DNA of 43,348 bases from NCBI GenBank assembly GCA_014825775.1, contig MVAQ01000185.1, forward strand, positions 1 to 43,348, read 5' to 3'. Origin of the DNA: Krasilnikovozyma curviuscula. Lineage: Eukaryota; Basidiomycota; Tremellomycetes; Cystofilobasidiales; Mrakiaceae. The position numbers were made by a program, and so were the translations under genes. This document shows positions 33,593 through 43,348 of this stretch, in pieces. Every line of letters starts with the position of its first letter. Positions within the stretch are counted from its first letter, which is position 1. The notes under the pieces are model-generated. The model was given only the letters and a program-made list of their open reading frames with translations. It made no database searches and was not told the DNA's origin.

Positions 33593-34785
33593 GGTGGGAA
33601 CGCCGCTGTCGGGGTTTGTTGATGGTTTGGGAAAAGGGACGACGAGAAAACAGTGTCGTCTCCTCTCTATATATGGAATCTCACCTGTTAGCTTTATCGC
33701 CAAGTACGGAGAGACAATGACCTTACATGCGGAACTCCTTGGTTACGGTCATAAGCTCACCGATCGGCGAGGAATAATGAAGAATCGCAACTCCATTGCG
33801 TCTCATCGAGTTTGCTTTCACTTACGTCACCGCGGCGGGCCTTCTTGGGTACAGCGCTCAGGTGTCAAGCGTGTTTTTGAGGGTGGTAGCTAAGTTCGTA
33901 GTCTGATTCAGGGTAAAAATGATGTTCAAGAAGGCAGGAGAGCCGGACATGTCAAAGTTGCGCCTCATCGTGCCTTTGTGCTTTATCATTTATATGCTAT
34001 GTCGAGCCGATGGTGCAAATGATTTGCAGGTTTGAATGAAAGTAATCAAGGATCGATAGCAAAGATATTGTGAAGACCTTCGAGTGAGGTAACAGTCTGT
34101 CGATCTACCTTGAAAGGTATCAACAACTGGGGTCGAGCTGAAGTGTCTTCGCCTCATCGTTGGGCGGAGAAGGAGAAAGAAGAGCTGACGCTGATATGTT
34201 TAAAAATATTGAGAGGAGAATCTTTTGGATATCAAAAGCTTTTCGAGCAGTTCATCTCGCGGGAAGTAGCCAGGTTACCCTTCACATTCCACTGAGGAAT
34301 GAGTTCGTCATTTTCGGAGGAGGACGATTATAGCTGTGTACAGTGACCGATCAATGTTTTGTTTAAACAAGGCTTGAACAGAATCAGAAGAAAACTTTGA
34401 GCTTACCTGCCATAAAACAACGGGGGAAGAAACCAACCGCCAAGGTTTCAGCAGTCAACATTACGGGTTGCGCTCAGCGCCCTCCGCCGCTGCAGATATC
34501 CCTGGACAACACGATAAGAAGCGGCGAATTACATTGCTCTCGTGCGACTGTAAGCCTCAAGACTCATTGAGTATGGTGTAAAGTTATCTGAATTTTGTAT
34601 CGTGTCAGAGTTGAATTTCATCAGCACCTTGAGGTACATTCGTCGAGTGACGTCCAATCGCCACGCCCAAAGACTGTATTCCATAGCATCAGCTTCCCAA
34701 GATTCTTTCCCGTCTTCTACCCGTCTCTAAGCACATCCAAGTCTCTCCTCCAACCCTTTCTCGTAGCCTCACAATCAGTCGTGCA
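33593..34785. other. Divergent intergenic region between the ABC transporter and the I9 gene
   Basis: About 1.2 kb with no recognisable gene on either strand. It should hold the promoters of the ABC transporter (minus) and of the I9 inhibitor gene (plus). Besides the TATA-like run near 33670, I see no repeat or strong palindrome. Confidence 0.45.
33668..33674 (-). promoter_or_regulatory. TATA-like element upstream of the ABC transporter
   Basis: A TATATA run lies about 76 nt upstream of the chosen start codon, a plausible distance for a core promoter. The in-frame upstream Met at 33703 would place the element inside the gene, which argues for the start at 33592. Confidence 0.4.
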
Positions 34786-35469
34786 ATGTCCAGCAAAGCT
34801 CATATTATCACCTTCGCTACGACTGCCTCAGCTGATGAGATCCAGAAGTTTTACAATGATCAAGAGCAGCTAGGTAAGCCTCTTCCTTCATAGGGGTATC
34901 TGTTGTCTGGATGATTAGGGTAGAGAAAGAAATAGGAGTTGAGGGGAAGGAGGGACGATTGGGAAGAGACGGAAGTGGGGACAGGCCGCCAATGCAGCCT
35001 ATTTTCACCGTTTCTCTGATCATGAAGGTAGCCAGGGGCATCACGAGAACAACTTCTGTAATCCATACATATGAGGTGCTGGAAAAAGTTTGTATCGAGA
35101 AGTTGAATGACTGTAGGCTACAACATGGAGTGGCTTCTTCTTCTTCGTAAAGCTGACTTGCCTATCTGCCTTCTTCTTCGATGATCAGGCACTGAATTTC
35201 TCAAGAAAAACCACGAGAGCAGTACTTCTTAATTCCTCCCTCCGTCTGTGGCCTCTAGTCACCATGAGCTGACGGCGTTGCTTGTCTCTGCTGCCCTAGA
35301 AATCTTTCCTTATGCGCTCGCCAAGTTGTCACCATCACAGCAGTCTTCACTTCAAAGTCTGACGAGCTTGAGTTTCATCAATGGTGTTGGTATGTCCTTC
35401 AGGTTTTTGTACTTGCGCGATCATCGTCGCTCTCGTGCTGATAGACAAGCCACCACCTCCATATCGTGA
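34786..35469 (+). CDS. Small peptidase inhibitor I9 family protein (proteinase B inhibitor / Pbi2-like)
   Basis: A 76-residue protein in four exons: 34786-34873, 35189-35221, 35300-35389, 35450-35469 (231 nt, frame exactly closed). It follows the I9 fold: strand SSKAHIITFATTASA, helix DEIQKFYNDQ, then LGTEFLKKNHESKIFPYA, strand ALAKLSPSQQ, helix SSLQSLTSL, strand SFING, and a short tail. Yeast Pbi2 (75 residues) has the same size and layout and inhibits vacuolar proteinase B, besides acting in vacuole fusion; free I9 domains also serve as folding aids for subtilases. The TVxT-like tail is present as VATTSIS. The second exon is only 33 nt, and the first intron, at 315 nt, is the longest among the resolved genes here. 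Because each exon is short, the gene has no long open frame and is easily missed. Confidence 0.78.
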
Positions 35470-36170
35470 CGTTTCCCAGAAGAAGACAAGAAGATGAGCA
35501 TCGGTCCCATCATCCCAGGAAATTCTTGAAGTTTTGCCCCTATACTACCGTCTTGAGTTTGCTCTCCTTATAGCTCAACTACGCGAGGCGGCGCGACACC
35601 ACCGTCTGTCCAGCCAGAGCACCACGTACTTACCACCTACGCATTCCCACCGGCGTTTTTTTTACTTCTTCCACGGCCGTTGGGCTATAAAGTCCTGTTT
35701 ACAATGACTTTGATTGCCAATAAAATGCAGAGGAGGATGGTTTCGCACTGTTTTTGAACGGGGCTGCTAGCTCTTTTGACTGCGTTGCTATTTCATCTCC
35801 TTCGCCGTCTTGTCCAGAAAAATATCACCGAGATGGGTGTAAAGGATTCATCCGATTACTCTTAATGCGGAAGGATCCTTACCAACCTCGCGTCGTAGAG
35901 CTCGGCAAACGATGAGACAGCTACACAGCGGTCTGGGCACTGTCGGACTGAGCCGCCACGCAGCCCTGCAGGTCAATTTTCTTATCAACACCAGTAGCAA
36001 AACAAATCTGTTTTGTTTTTATTTCAGTTTGAAGCACCAAAAATAGAGATCAGCAGTGGCAAAACCAAAAAAGCGGACTGGCTCCCCCCCTTCTCCCTCT
36101 TCTATTCAAACCAGCAGCTTCTTTTCCCACTGTTCTGGTTTTCAAAATCTCAGCTTCCAAAATAGCCAGC
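35470..36170. other. Upstream region of transporter A
   Basis: About 700 bp. A TATAAA lies at 35686-35691, but 480 nt from the start codon, so a 5' intron or another core promoter may be used. A GATAAG core (minus strand, within ttttcttatc near 35980) fits GATA-factor nitrogen control, which is usual for Dal5-type permeases, but one site proves nothing. Confidence 0.35.
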
Positions 36171-39100
36171 ATGTCCCCCGCAATAGACTCCGTGGACGTA
36201 GAAAAGGTGCCAGCGATCGATGAAAAACCAGCCATCCTTGGCAGCCCTGGAGACGATAAAGGTGTCCACGCCCTCGTTGTCGAACTCGCTGTTGACAAGG
36301 ACGAGGCTGATGAGATTGAAGATGTCCTCGTCGCTGAACAAGTTGGTACCATTCTCTCCTCTTTCTGTTGTAGTGATAAAAATGTCGCTTCAGCCTCCGA
36401 TGTTGAAAATTCAACTCACCCGTTGCAATTTGCTCTGTCAAATTCCAGGAATACTCCGAGGAGGAGTACGCAAAACTTGTGAAGAAGATTGATAGATTCT
36501 TGCTTCCAGTCCTTGCTGTCACGTATGGCCTTCAGTACAGGTCAGCACTTCTGTCTTCACGCGTTGTTTAAACGCCGGCGTCACAACACCTACTGATATA
36601 CTCTGTTCGGATTGTCGTTCTGAACCACAGTGACAGTGAGTGAATGTATTCTTGCCTATATCCTGTATGCCGTCTTTTGAGCATGTGTACCTTTACGCAG
36701 AGGTTTCACTCTCATCCGGAGTCATTTTCGGGTTGAGAAAAGAGTAAGTGAAGCGTCACCCTTTCCTCTACTCTGACATACTACAGTTTCTGACGGATGT
36801 TTTCTACTACTGTTCCTATAGTACTGGCCTTGTTGGTCAACAATGTAAGCTACTTTAAGGGTTGAGAGAAAAAAAAAACAGACCGCAGTTCGAAACCGGC
36901 AATCTAACCCTCCTCTTCCGATGACCAAACAGATGCCTGGCTCAGTACTGTAAGTTCAAAGTCTGTCTTTAGACGTGTTCAGTATACCAACAAACATGTT
37001 CCGGTGTGTGTGCAGATCTTTTACTTGACATACATGATTGGAGAATTCCCAATGTCATACGCGATGCAGAGACTCCCACTCGGAAAGACTCTCGCCGTCA
37101 CCGCCATCACTTGGGGTGGTTTGGTAAGTTATATTTCCTTCTTTCATCTCTACTTCAACTGAAAATTGACCTTCGGCTGTGCTTGAACAGGTTATGTATG
37201 TCGTCATCTGCGAGACGGCGTCTCATTGAACTAACGTTGCTTTTTGGGAGCTCAGGTGCTTGGCTGCTTGTAACAACTTCGCTTCCCTCATGGTCGTCCG
37301 TGCTCTCCTTGGTGTTTGTGAATCAGCTGTCTCGCCAGGTTTCCTGCTCATCGTTGCTTCATGGTACTTGAGACGTGAACACACGGTGAGTGTCCCCGTT
37401 TCACTCACTGCAAACGGTATTACACTGGAGCTGACAATTTGATGACGCTACAGCTTCGTTCTTGTGTCTTCTTCTTGCAAAATGGTATGTTAAACATATT
37501 TAGATGGATAGAGCTGTGCTCCATTCGAAGCTGATGTTGTGGTGTCGTCGCCCAGCTTTCATGGGCGCAATTTTCAGTATGATTATCTACGGCATTGGTA
37601 AGCAAAACGTATATCCGTCCCATTTTCATTTTAACTAATGTGCTGTTTCGTGTCACAGCCCAATATGCCGATAATCACGGCAAAATTGAAGCTTGGCGGT
37701 AAGCATGAATTTTAAACTTGTTTTCATTGTGTCTCTCGCGCCTTTCTGTCGAGCTGTATTAATTGAATTACCCTCCCAATTTAGTGTGATCAATTTGTTC
37801 TTAGGAGCGGTTACGGTAGCAGGTGAGTGAAGGCGTTTTCACGTCGTTTGATGTGAAGGGGCGATTGACACTGCGCCTTGTTCATCCCTCACTCTTTCCG
37901 AAAGACGGCATTGTCCTTCTTTTCATTCTCGGAACACCTAAAGAAGTCATTTGGCTTACTCCAAACGAGAAGAGAATGGCTCATGCACGTATCGTCTCCA
38001 ACGGTTCGGGTGATGGTGGCGTTCACAAATGGGTCAACTCTCAGGCTGCTGAGTGTTTGAGGGATCCACAGTTCTGGTCAGCGATACTTTCATTTTGATT
38101 ATAATAGCTCTGGCAATCCGATGTTTGGCTGCTAGTGCTGATGTAGCAACGTTCTTTTGTCGCACATAGGTTCGCTATCGCTTACAACTTCTTTTCTACC
38201 ATTCCCAACGGAGGACTGGGAACGTTCGGATCCTTGGTTTATACTGTATGTTTCTTGAGTCCTCCTTGGTATATCTAGAAGCTTCTAAACGCGAGAACCT
38301 CCCTTCACAGTCATTCGGCTTCTCCAACCTCCAGACCCTCGTGTACCAGCTTCCAGCCTCCTTCATGGGTGTCGCCTGGTTGTTCGGTGTCATGCTGATT
38401 GTTAACAGGTTCCCAAAGACTAGATTCTGGTTCATGGCTTTCTCTCTGGTCCCACCTTTCTTCGGACTGCTCTCCGTCGGACTTTTGCCATCAACTACCA
38501 ACAAGTGGACCAGAGTCAGTCACTCCGGCTGCTCTCCATTCTTCGCAAAAGATACTAAACTTATTTTCGTTTTACCTTGATCCACAGTATTGGGTAAATT
38601 TTTCTAAATATTATCGTTCCAAAACCTACCGCGTCCTAAAAACAGGACTAACTAAACTCTTTCATATGAACTGATAGCTCTACAACATGACCTTCTCATT
38701 CGCCTGCCCAACTTTCTTGATCTGGTCTATGCTTCCTCTAAACGTTGCTGGTAGAACCAAGAAGACTATTATGCAGACTGTGGGTGGCTGTGTTCCGAGC
38801 TCCAAGACGGGACAATGAAGACTAACACTATATCTTACCGTGGTTTTTAAAGGCTACTTTTGTCTCTTACTGTGTTGGCAACATCGTTGGAACCCAGGTC
38901 TTTAGAACATCTGATGCTCCTCGTTATCTCAAGTCAGTAGATTATCTTCATCTTCTCTTTTGTTTGGACACTAATTCTCTTCGTCTTTTTGCTGATAACT
39001 ATAACAAAACAGGGGTCTCACTGTGTGTGCTGTATGCTTCGGTGTTGAGATTATTATCATCCTTGGGTGGAAGGCGTACTATGAGTATGCCAACGCGAAG

Positions 39101-39220
39101 AAGGAGAGGGCGTTCAAGGAGAGTGGCATGAGCATGGAGGAGAGAGAGAACATCAACAAGATTCTTGGAGAGTCTGATGTCACTGACTTGGCCAACCCTC
39201 ACTTCAGATACAATTGTTAA
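36171..39220 (+). CDS. Dal5/allantoate-permease-type MFS transporter, tandem copy A
   Basis: A plasma-membrane anion:cation symporter of the fungal Dal5/Seo1/Tna1 group, which takes up allantoate, nicotinate, biotin precursors and similar acids; the substrate is unknown. Twenty exons sum to 1593 nt (530 residues): 36171-36341, 36449-36540, 36631-36635, 36701-36743, 36822-36844, 36933-36949, 37016-37123, 37191-37195, 37256-37385, 37454-37484, 37556-37597, 37659-37698, 37785-37822, 37905-38076, 38170-38245, 38311-38514, 38588-38593, 38678-38779, 38853-38932, 39013-39220. Family motifs: VTYGLQYSDKVSLSSG, FGLRKDTGLVGQQYAWL, IGEFPMSYAMQRLPLGK, RALLGVCESAVSPGF, ASWYLRREH, NVAGRTKK and LTVCAVCFG. 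The C-terminal tail ends HFRYNC. Four exons have 5, 5, 6 and 17 nt. The neighbour B is a close paralogue in the same direction, 604 bp downstream. Confidence 0.92.
36698..36849 (+). repeat. Near-identical 152-bp block, copy 1 (pairs with 40369-40520)
   Basis: Compared with 40369-40520, only two bases differ by eye, both C to T (in gaagCgtcacc and gttcCtatag). The block starts at the last three bases of one intron, covers a 43-nt exon, a whole 78-nt intron and a 23-nt exon, and stops five bases into the next intron. Outside it the introns of A and B cannot be aligned and sampled coding exons are about 87% identical. Confidence 0.95.
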
Positions 39221-39824
39221 AAGGTCTACCGTGGTGTGGCGGAGGTGAAGATTGTATGGATCTCGGCGGGCCTCCGAAAAAATCATTTTTTTCTCTATTT
39301 TGGCTAGAGTAGATGGTCGTTGTAGTCCTAAGATTTTGAAATATTATTTATAATATTTCGATTTCACTCGACACAACGAAAGGAACCGATCATAAATGTA
39401 ATTGGCGACGAGTGATTTTACGACTTCGGATGCGCATGCGCGTCCGTAGTCATCCTCATTGACGAAAAGCTTGCGTCTTCAACTCAAGTCTTGGAAGCCA
39501 CGGACGGTTCAACTCCTCCTTTTCTCTTCCTATCTTCTCCACTGCTCGAAGCGGTCCTTTTTCGTTGCCGCCTTCCTCACCAAGACATAAATCGCCAAGG
39601 CCGGGTTTCTTCTTTGCGCGCCACCCAGCAACAGCAGAGGAGGAGCGCCCTTGGCCGCCGCCTCGCTCGATATCAATTCCAATCTCTATATAAGAGCGCT
39701 CGGTAAAGACAGAAGAAGGAGGGCGTTCCTCTAATTTTCCCTCACTATCGTTCCAGGAGCTCTTGTTGCTGCGACACGTCTACTCCGCTTTAGAGACCCG
39801 TCGCTCACATCAAACACCCCATAC
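39221..39824. promoter_or_regulatory. Intergenic and promoter region of transporter B
   Basis: 604 bp between the tandem transporters. It holds a TATATAA at 39687-39693, 132 nt before the start codon, and a 20-bp near-perfect inverted repeat at 39427-39446. An AT-rich run (39335-39360) is likely part of the 3' end of copy A. Confidence 0.5.
39427..39446. promoter_or_regulatory. CGG-N14-CCG inverted repeat upstream of transporter B
   Basis: The sequence cggatgcgca/tgcgcgtccg is a 20-bp palindrome with one mismatched pair and a perfect GCGCATGCGC core. CGG triplets in inverted orientation with fixed spacing are typical targets of fungal Zn2Cys6 activator dimers. I see no equivalent in front of copy A. 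Function is inferred. Confidence 0.4.
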
Positions 39825-42800
39825 ATGGCTCCTGAAGAAGTAGAGAAGGCTTCTACCGAAGAAAAGCCTGCGCTTGTAGAAGCAGATGATAAGGGCGTGC
39901 ACGCTCTTGTCGTCGAGTTGGCTGTAGACAAGACTGAGGCAGATGAAATCGAGGACGTTCTCGTTGCTGAGCAGGTATGTTTTCATCTTTATCTTCACTT
40001 ATTTCCTTATAACTTCCTAAGCATCTCTAGTATCTTCGCCGGTTGGACGCGTTCCTCTAACTGACCCGCCGTCCGATGGGCTTGGCTGTTTTCTTCTGTG
40101 CGCGCAGGAATACACATCTGAAGAATACAAAAAGCTGCTCAGCAAAATCGATAGCTTCCTCCTCCCGGTGCTTATGGTTACCTATGGCTTGCGTGAGTCC
40201 ACTATGGTTTGAAGAGCAGGCCGTAGAGACGATATTAACAATGCCCCTCCACCTTCCATGATAATTCCCCAGAATATTCTGATAGTAAGTCCAATTGATT
40301 CCCTCACTGGAGATTTGATGCGAATAAAATCTAAAAATGACACCTGATGCTTCGTCTTCTTCTTATTACAGAGGTTTCACTCTCATCCGGAGTCATTTTC
40401 GGGTTGAGAAAAGAGTAAGTGAAGTGTCACCCTTTCCTCTACTCTGACATACTACAGTTTCTGACGGATGTTTTCTACTACTGTTCTTATAGTACTGGCC
40501 TTGTTGGTCAACAATGTAAGACACAGAGCGCAGCTGTTTTGATTCCGTCCTTCCGGTGAATGACGGCTAACTTCGTTCCCGGCCACGTCGACATTCACCT
40601 CTACGACTCTGAACTATTACAGATGCTTGGCTTAGTACTGTGAGTACATCTCATGATTCTGCCAGGAGTCATTATGGCCATAATTTCTGAACGCAACCCA
40701 AATTCGTTTCGTCCTTCGGTTCTTCACAGATCTTCTACCTGTGTTACCTCATTGGTGAATTCCCTATGGGGTAAGGCATATTTTCTTCAGATTCAATTAA
40801 GAAAAGTTTTCCTGACAGGGCTTCGACTGACTCACGCGTATTTTATCATCTTCAGCTATGCGATGCAGAGACTCCCACTCGGAAAGACCATCGCAACCAC
40901 CTGTGTCGTCTGGGGTGGTTTGGTAATGCTTTTGGCTGCTTGCAACAACTTTGCTCAACTCATGGCTGTCCGTGCTTTGCTTGGTGTCTTTGAATCCATC
41001 GTATCTCCTGGGTTCCTATTGATCGTCGCCAGTTGGTACTTGAGAAGAGAGCACACTGTGGGTCACTTCTCTATTCGCATCAGTTTCTTTTCATACGACT
41101 TTCTGCGCCGTCTTTGACTGACTTCCTTTATGATTGGTCTGAAACACCAGCTCCGTTCTTGCTCTTTCTTCCTGATGAACGCTCTCCTCGGTGGAATCTT
41201 CTCATTGGTCAGTTTCCTGGGCCTTTAAAAGATAATATGCTCTATCATCTTAATCTGAATCATCTCCATTAATCAGATTATCTACGGTATCGCAGATAAA
41301 GCTCAAAAGGATGGTCACATTCAAGCCTGGAGAGTGGGTCTCTTTGTTTTTATGCCTGTTTTTCGCCGTTTGATAGCGCCGTAACTGACATTCAGTGTTT
41401 TAACGCAGGTAATCAATCTGTTCTTAGGAGCAGTCACTGTAGCAGGTGGGTACAGGAGTGTCGACTCCCTTGAAGTGACAGTAGGCGACTTGTTGACACT
41501 CCCTCTGCAATTTTTCACTTCTCTTACCTTTCACCAGATGGCATTGTCTTGATGTTCATCCTTGGCACACCAAAGGAGGTCATCTGGCTTACTGCCAACG
41601 AGAAGAGAATGGCCCACGCCCGTATCGTCTCCAACGGTTCTGGAGATGGCGGCCGTCACCCATGGGTCTGGAGTCAAGGTGTGTTGTTCCAAATCCTTCT
41701 ATCTCGGATGATTCAGTCGTTGAAATCTTCTTTGATGCAAACCTTTTAGTCTGGGAATGCTTCAGGGATCCTGCGTTCTATTTCGCTTGCGCTTACAACC
41801 TCTTCTCTACAGTTCCAAACGGTGGCCTTGGTAAGCTCTGCCCACTTGTCCGGCGTTCAAAGCCAACCACTCATACGTTTCCTACATATTAGGTACATTT
41901 GGAAACCTGGTGTATGTCTCGTTCGGTTTTACCAACCTTGAAACTCTCTTGTACGGGCTCCCATCAACCTTCATGGGCGCGTGCTGGTTGGTAATGGTTA
42001 TGCTGGTCGTACATAAGTGGCCAAAGACGCGATTCTGGTGGATGGCTTTCTCCCTCGTCCCACCATTCTTTGGGCTGTTGAGCGTTGGTCTCCTTCCAAC
42101 GACTACTAACAAATGGACTAGAGTGAGTGATACCACACCATCGCTCTCGCTTCTCGACTTAGCTCCTCGTTTTTTTCCGCACCAACTCTAATTGTTATTA
42201 TTTCAATTTCAATAGTACTGGGTGAGCTGATCATATAGATCTGTGTCTGTTTCTTGAATGCTAATGTCATTTACTCCCCAGCTGTACAACATGACCTTCT
42301 CATTTGCCTGTCCAACTTTCCTCATCTGGTCTATGTTGCCCCTCAACGTTGCTGGAAGAACTAAGAAGACTGTCATGCAGACTGTGAGTTCCTCACTCTG
42401 ACTGCCCTCGCCTGGGCTACCGATGAGGAACCAACCTGACACCTGACTTTCACTCTCGTTCTCAAGGCAACTTTCGTTTTCTACTGCACCGGAAACATGG
42501 TTGGAACCCAGGTGTTCAGAACTTCTGATGCTCCTCGTTACCTCAAGTAAGAGACATCTCTCCCTGAAAATGCTGCGTGCTTCGTAGCTGATCCTCTCCG
42601 GGTTTCTCTTGCTCATCTACCTGTAACTTACAACACAGGGGCCTTACTGTGTGTGCTGTGTGCTTCGGCGTTGAGATTCTCATCATCCTTGGGTGGAAAG
42701 CCTGGTATGAGTACGCTAATGCCAAGAAGGAGAAGGCATTCAAGGAGAGCGGTATGAGCATGGAAGAGAGAGAGAACATCAACAAGATTCTTGGAGAATC

Positions 42801-42846
42801 TGATGTTACTGACTTGGCCAACCCTCACTTCAGATACAACTGTTAA
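39825..42846 (+). CDS. Dal5/allantoate-permease-type MFS transporter, tandem copy B
   Basis: Paralogue of copy A with the same role class. Eighteen exons sum to 1572 nt (523 residues): 39825-39974, 40108-40192, 40273-40284, 40372-40414, 40493-40515, 40623-40639, 40730-40770, 40856-41057, 41151-41207, 41277-41333, 41409-41445, 41538-41678, 41750-41830, 41893-42122, 42216-42221, 42282-42383, 42467-42546, 42639-42846. The key blocks match A: LQYSDKVSLSSG, IGEFPMGYAMQRLPLGK, RALLGVFESIVSPGF, NGSGDGGRHPWVWSQ and HFRYNC at the end. Differences from A cluster in the N-terminal tail and in the middle loop. It has 12-, 17- and 6-nt exons, the last (Tyr-Trp) shared with A. Five intron positions in the middle of the gene differ from A. 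A proper TATA box and an inverted repeat lie upstream, unlike in A, so the copies may be regulated differently. Confidence 0.92.
40369..40520 (+). repeat. Near-identical 152-bp block, copy 2 (pairs with 36698-36849)
   Basis: The second copy of the block, at the equivalent place in transporter B, in the same orientation and reading frame as copy 1. The sharp loss of intron similarity at both edges is visible by direct comparison. Confidence 0.95.
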
Positions 42847-43285
42847 ACAGGAGTTGCTATGTCCAGGAATTGTATTAGGACGGTCTTGAGTTGGGCGCTT
42901 TTCTGCTGGTGGTAGATTTAACGTGCGGAGGTTTGCGTAGTCGTGTCCTAGGTAATCGGTCCTTCTAGAAGTTGTAGAAGTGGTAGTCGTGAAAGTAGTA
43001 CTCATGATTTGATTGTTGACTTTCAATGCCTATGATGAGTCTACACAAACTCTCAAAACAAGCGGGTTGTAAATCCCGCTAAGGTTGGCAAAACAAAATT
43101 GTATCTACATTCATAAAGGAAAAATAAGCGAAAATACTCCAACAACTCTCAAAATGATCAAGAAATGCTGGGGGCGTCATGTTGGGCGTGAGGGGGAATA
43201 TTGAAAGAAGAGTCATAAGAGGCATCGCGTGAATGTATCAAAACAAACGATAGACGAAACAAGGAAAGATAGTAAAATCGTGAAA
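42847..43285. other. 3' flank of transporter B
   Basis: About 440 bp with no convincing gene. A minus-strand open frame around 42628-43026 is only the antisense of the transporter's last exon plus Thr/Ser-rich filler. Confidence 0.4.
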
Positions 43286-43318
43286 TTAGAACGAGACAAA
43301 GTTGTCCTTAAAATCGAT
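43286..43318 (-). CDS. Possible terminal exon of a minus-strand gene entering from the right
   Basis: On the minus strand a pyrimidine-rich tract ending cctttcacag is followed by an 11-codon frame, IDFKDNFVSF and stop. This looks like a last exon of a gene lying mostly beyond the window. The protein is not recognised and the call rests only on the acceptor-like signal and a short open frame. Confidence 0.3.
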   Translation of the reverse strand: MDFKDNFVSF

Positions 43319-43348
43319 CTGTGAAAGGGAGAGGTGTGTCAGAACATC

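Noticed and set aside
36880..36910. GTTCGAA-like box resembling a tRNA T-arm
   Set aside because: It lies in an intron of transporter A. No matching acceptor stem or anticodon arm can be built around it.
42628..43026. Minus-strand frame rich in Thr/Ser after transporter B
   Set aside because: More than half of it is the reverse complement of the transporter's last exon. The similar antisense frame of copy A (38999-39286) shows it is a by-product.
1..43348. CRISPR arrays, insertion sequences, prophage, or retroelement remains
   Set aside because: No regularly spaced repeats, transposase or reverse-transcriptase motifs, or long terminal repeats were seen. The only long duplicated DNA is the transporter pair.

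Overview
This is a window of fungal nuclear DNA, almost certainly from a basidiomycete. Nearly every gene is cut into many exons by short GT-AG introns of roughly 40-240 nt. The protein set is fungal (Lcb2, PDR-type ABC transporter, Dal5-type transporters, Nup159, Hva1-TUDOR protein, I9 proteinase-B-type inhibitor). The very high intron density with exons of only a few bases would fit Tremellomycetes such as the Cystofilobasidiales, but that rank is a guess. There are no bacterial, plasmid, phage or transposon features.

Layout. 1-3048 (minus): the 3' part of a TUM1-like sulfurtransferase, then TIM17. 3049-3276 is a short divergent promoter shared by TIM17 and MEF2. 3277-9069 (plus): mitochondrial elongation factor MEF2, a small SnoaL/NTF2-like protein, and an MDR-type oxidoreductase. 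9283-33592 (all minus, six genes): LCB2 (serine palmitoyltransferase), an MFS transporter, ARP5 (INO80 complex), a large FG nucleoporin of the NUP159/NUP214 type with three RanBP2 zinc fingers, an Hva1-TUDOR protein, and a full-length PDR ABC transporter. 34786-35469 (plus): a 76-residue I9 inhibitor gene in four exons. 36171-42846 (plus): two tandem paralogous Dal5/allantoate-permease-type MFS transporters, here called A and B. At the far right there may be the last exon of another minus-strand gene.

How the genes relate. Three neighbours at the left end are mitochondrial or probably so (TUM1, TIM17, MEF2), and two of them share one promoter. The rest are housekeeping genes (sphingolipid synthesis, chromatin remodelling, nuclear pore) with membrane transport genes between and after them. 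I see no secondary-metabolite cluster or defence system.

The most notable signals concern gene structure. (1) A 152-bp block is about 99% identical between transporters A and B, introns included, while their other introns are unrelated. This points to recent gene conversion. (2) Very small exons (3, 5, 5, 6, 12, 13 and 17 nt) are needed to restore conserved residues in TIM17 and in both transporters. (3) Intron positions have turned over heavily between the two tandem paralogues. (4) The nucleoporin carries a 3765-nt exon in this intron-rich region and has an uncommon domain mix.

Exon coordinates were worked out by hand from splice signals, reading-frame closure and remembered family sequences. 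For TIM17, MEF2, the oxidoreductase, the I9 gene and transporters A and B the exons sum to an exact open frame. For the other genes only the outer limits and some exons are firm.
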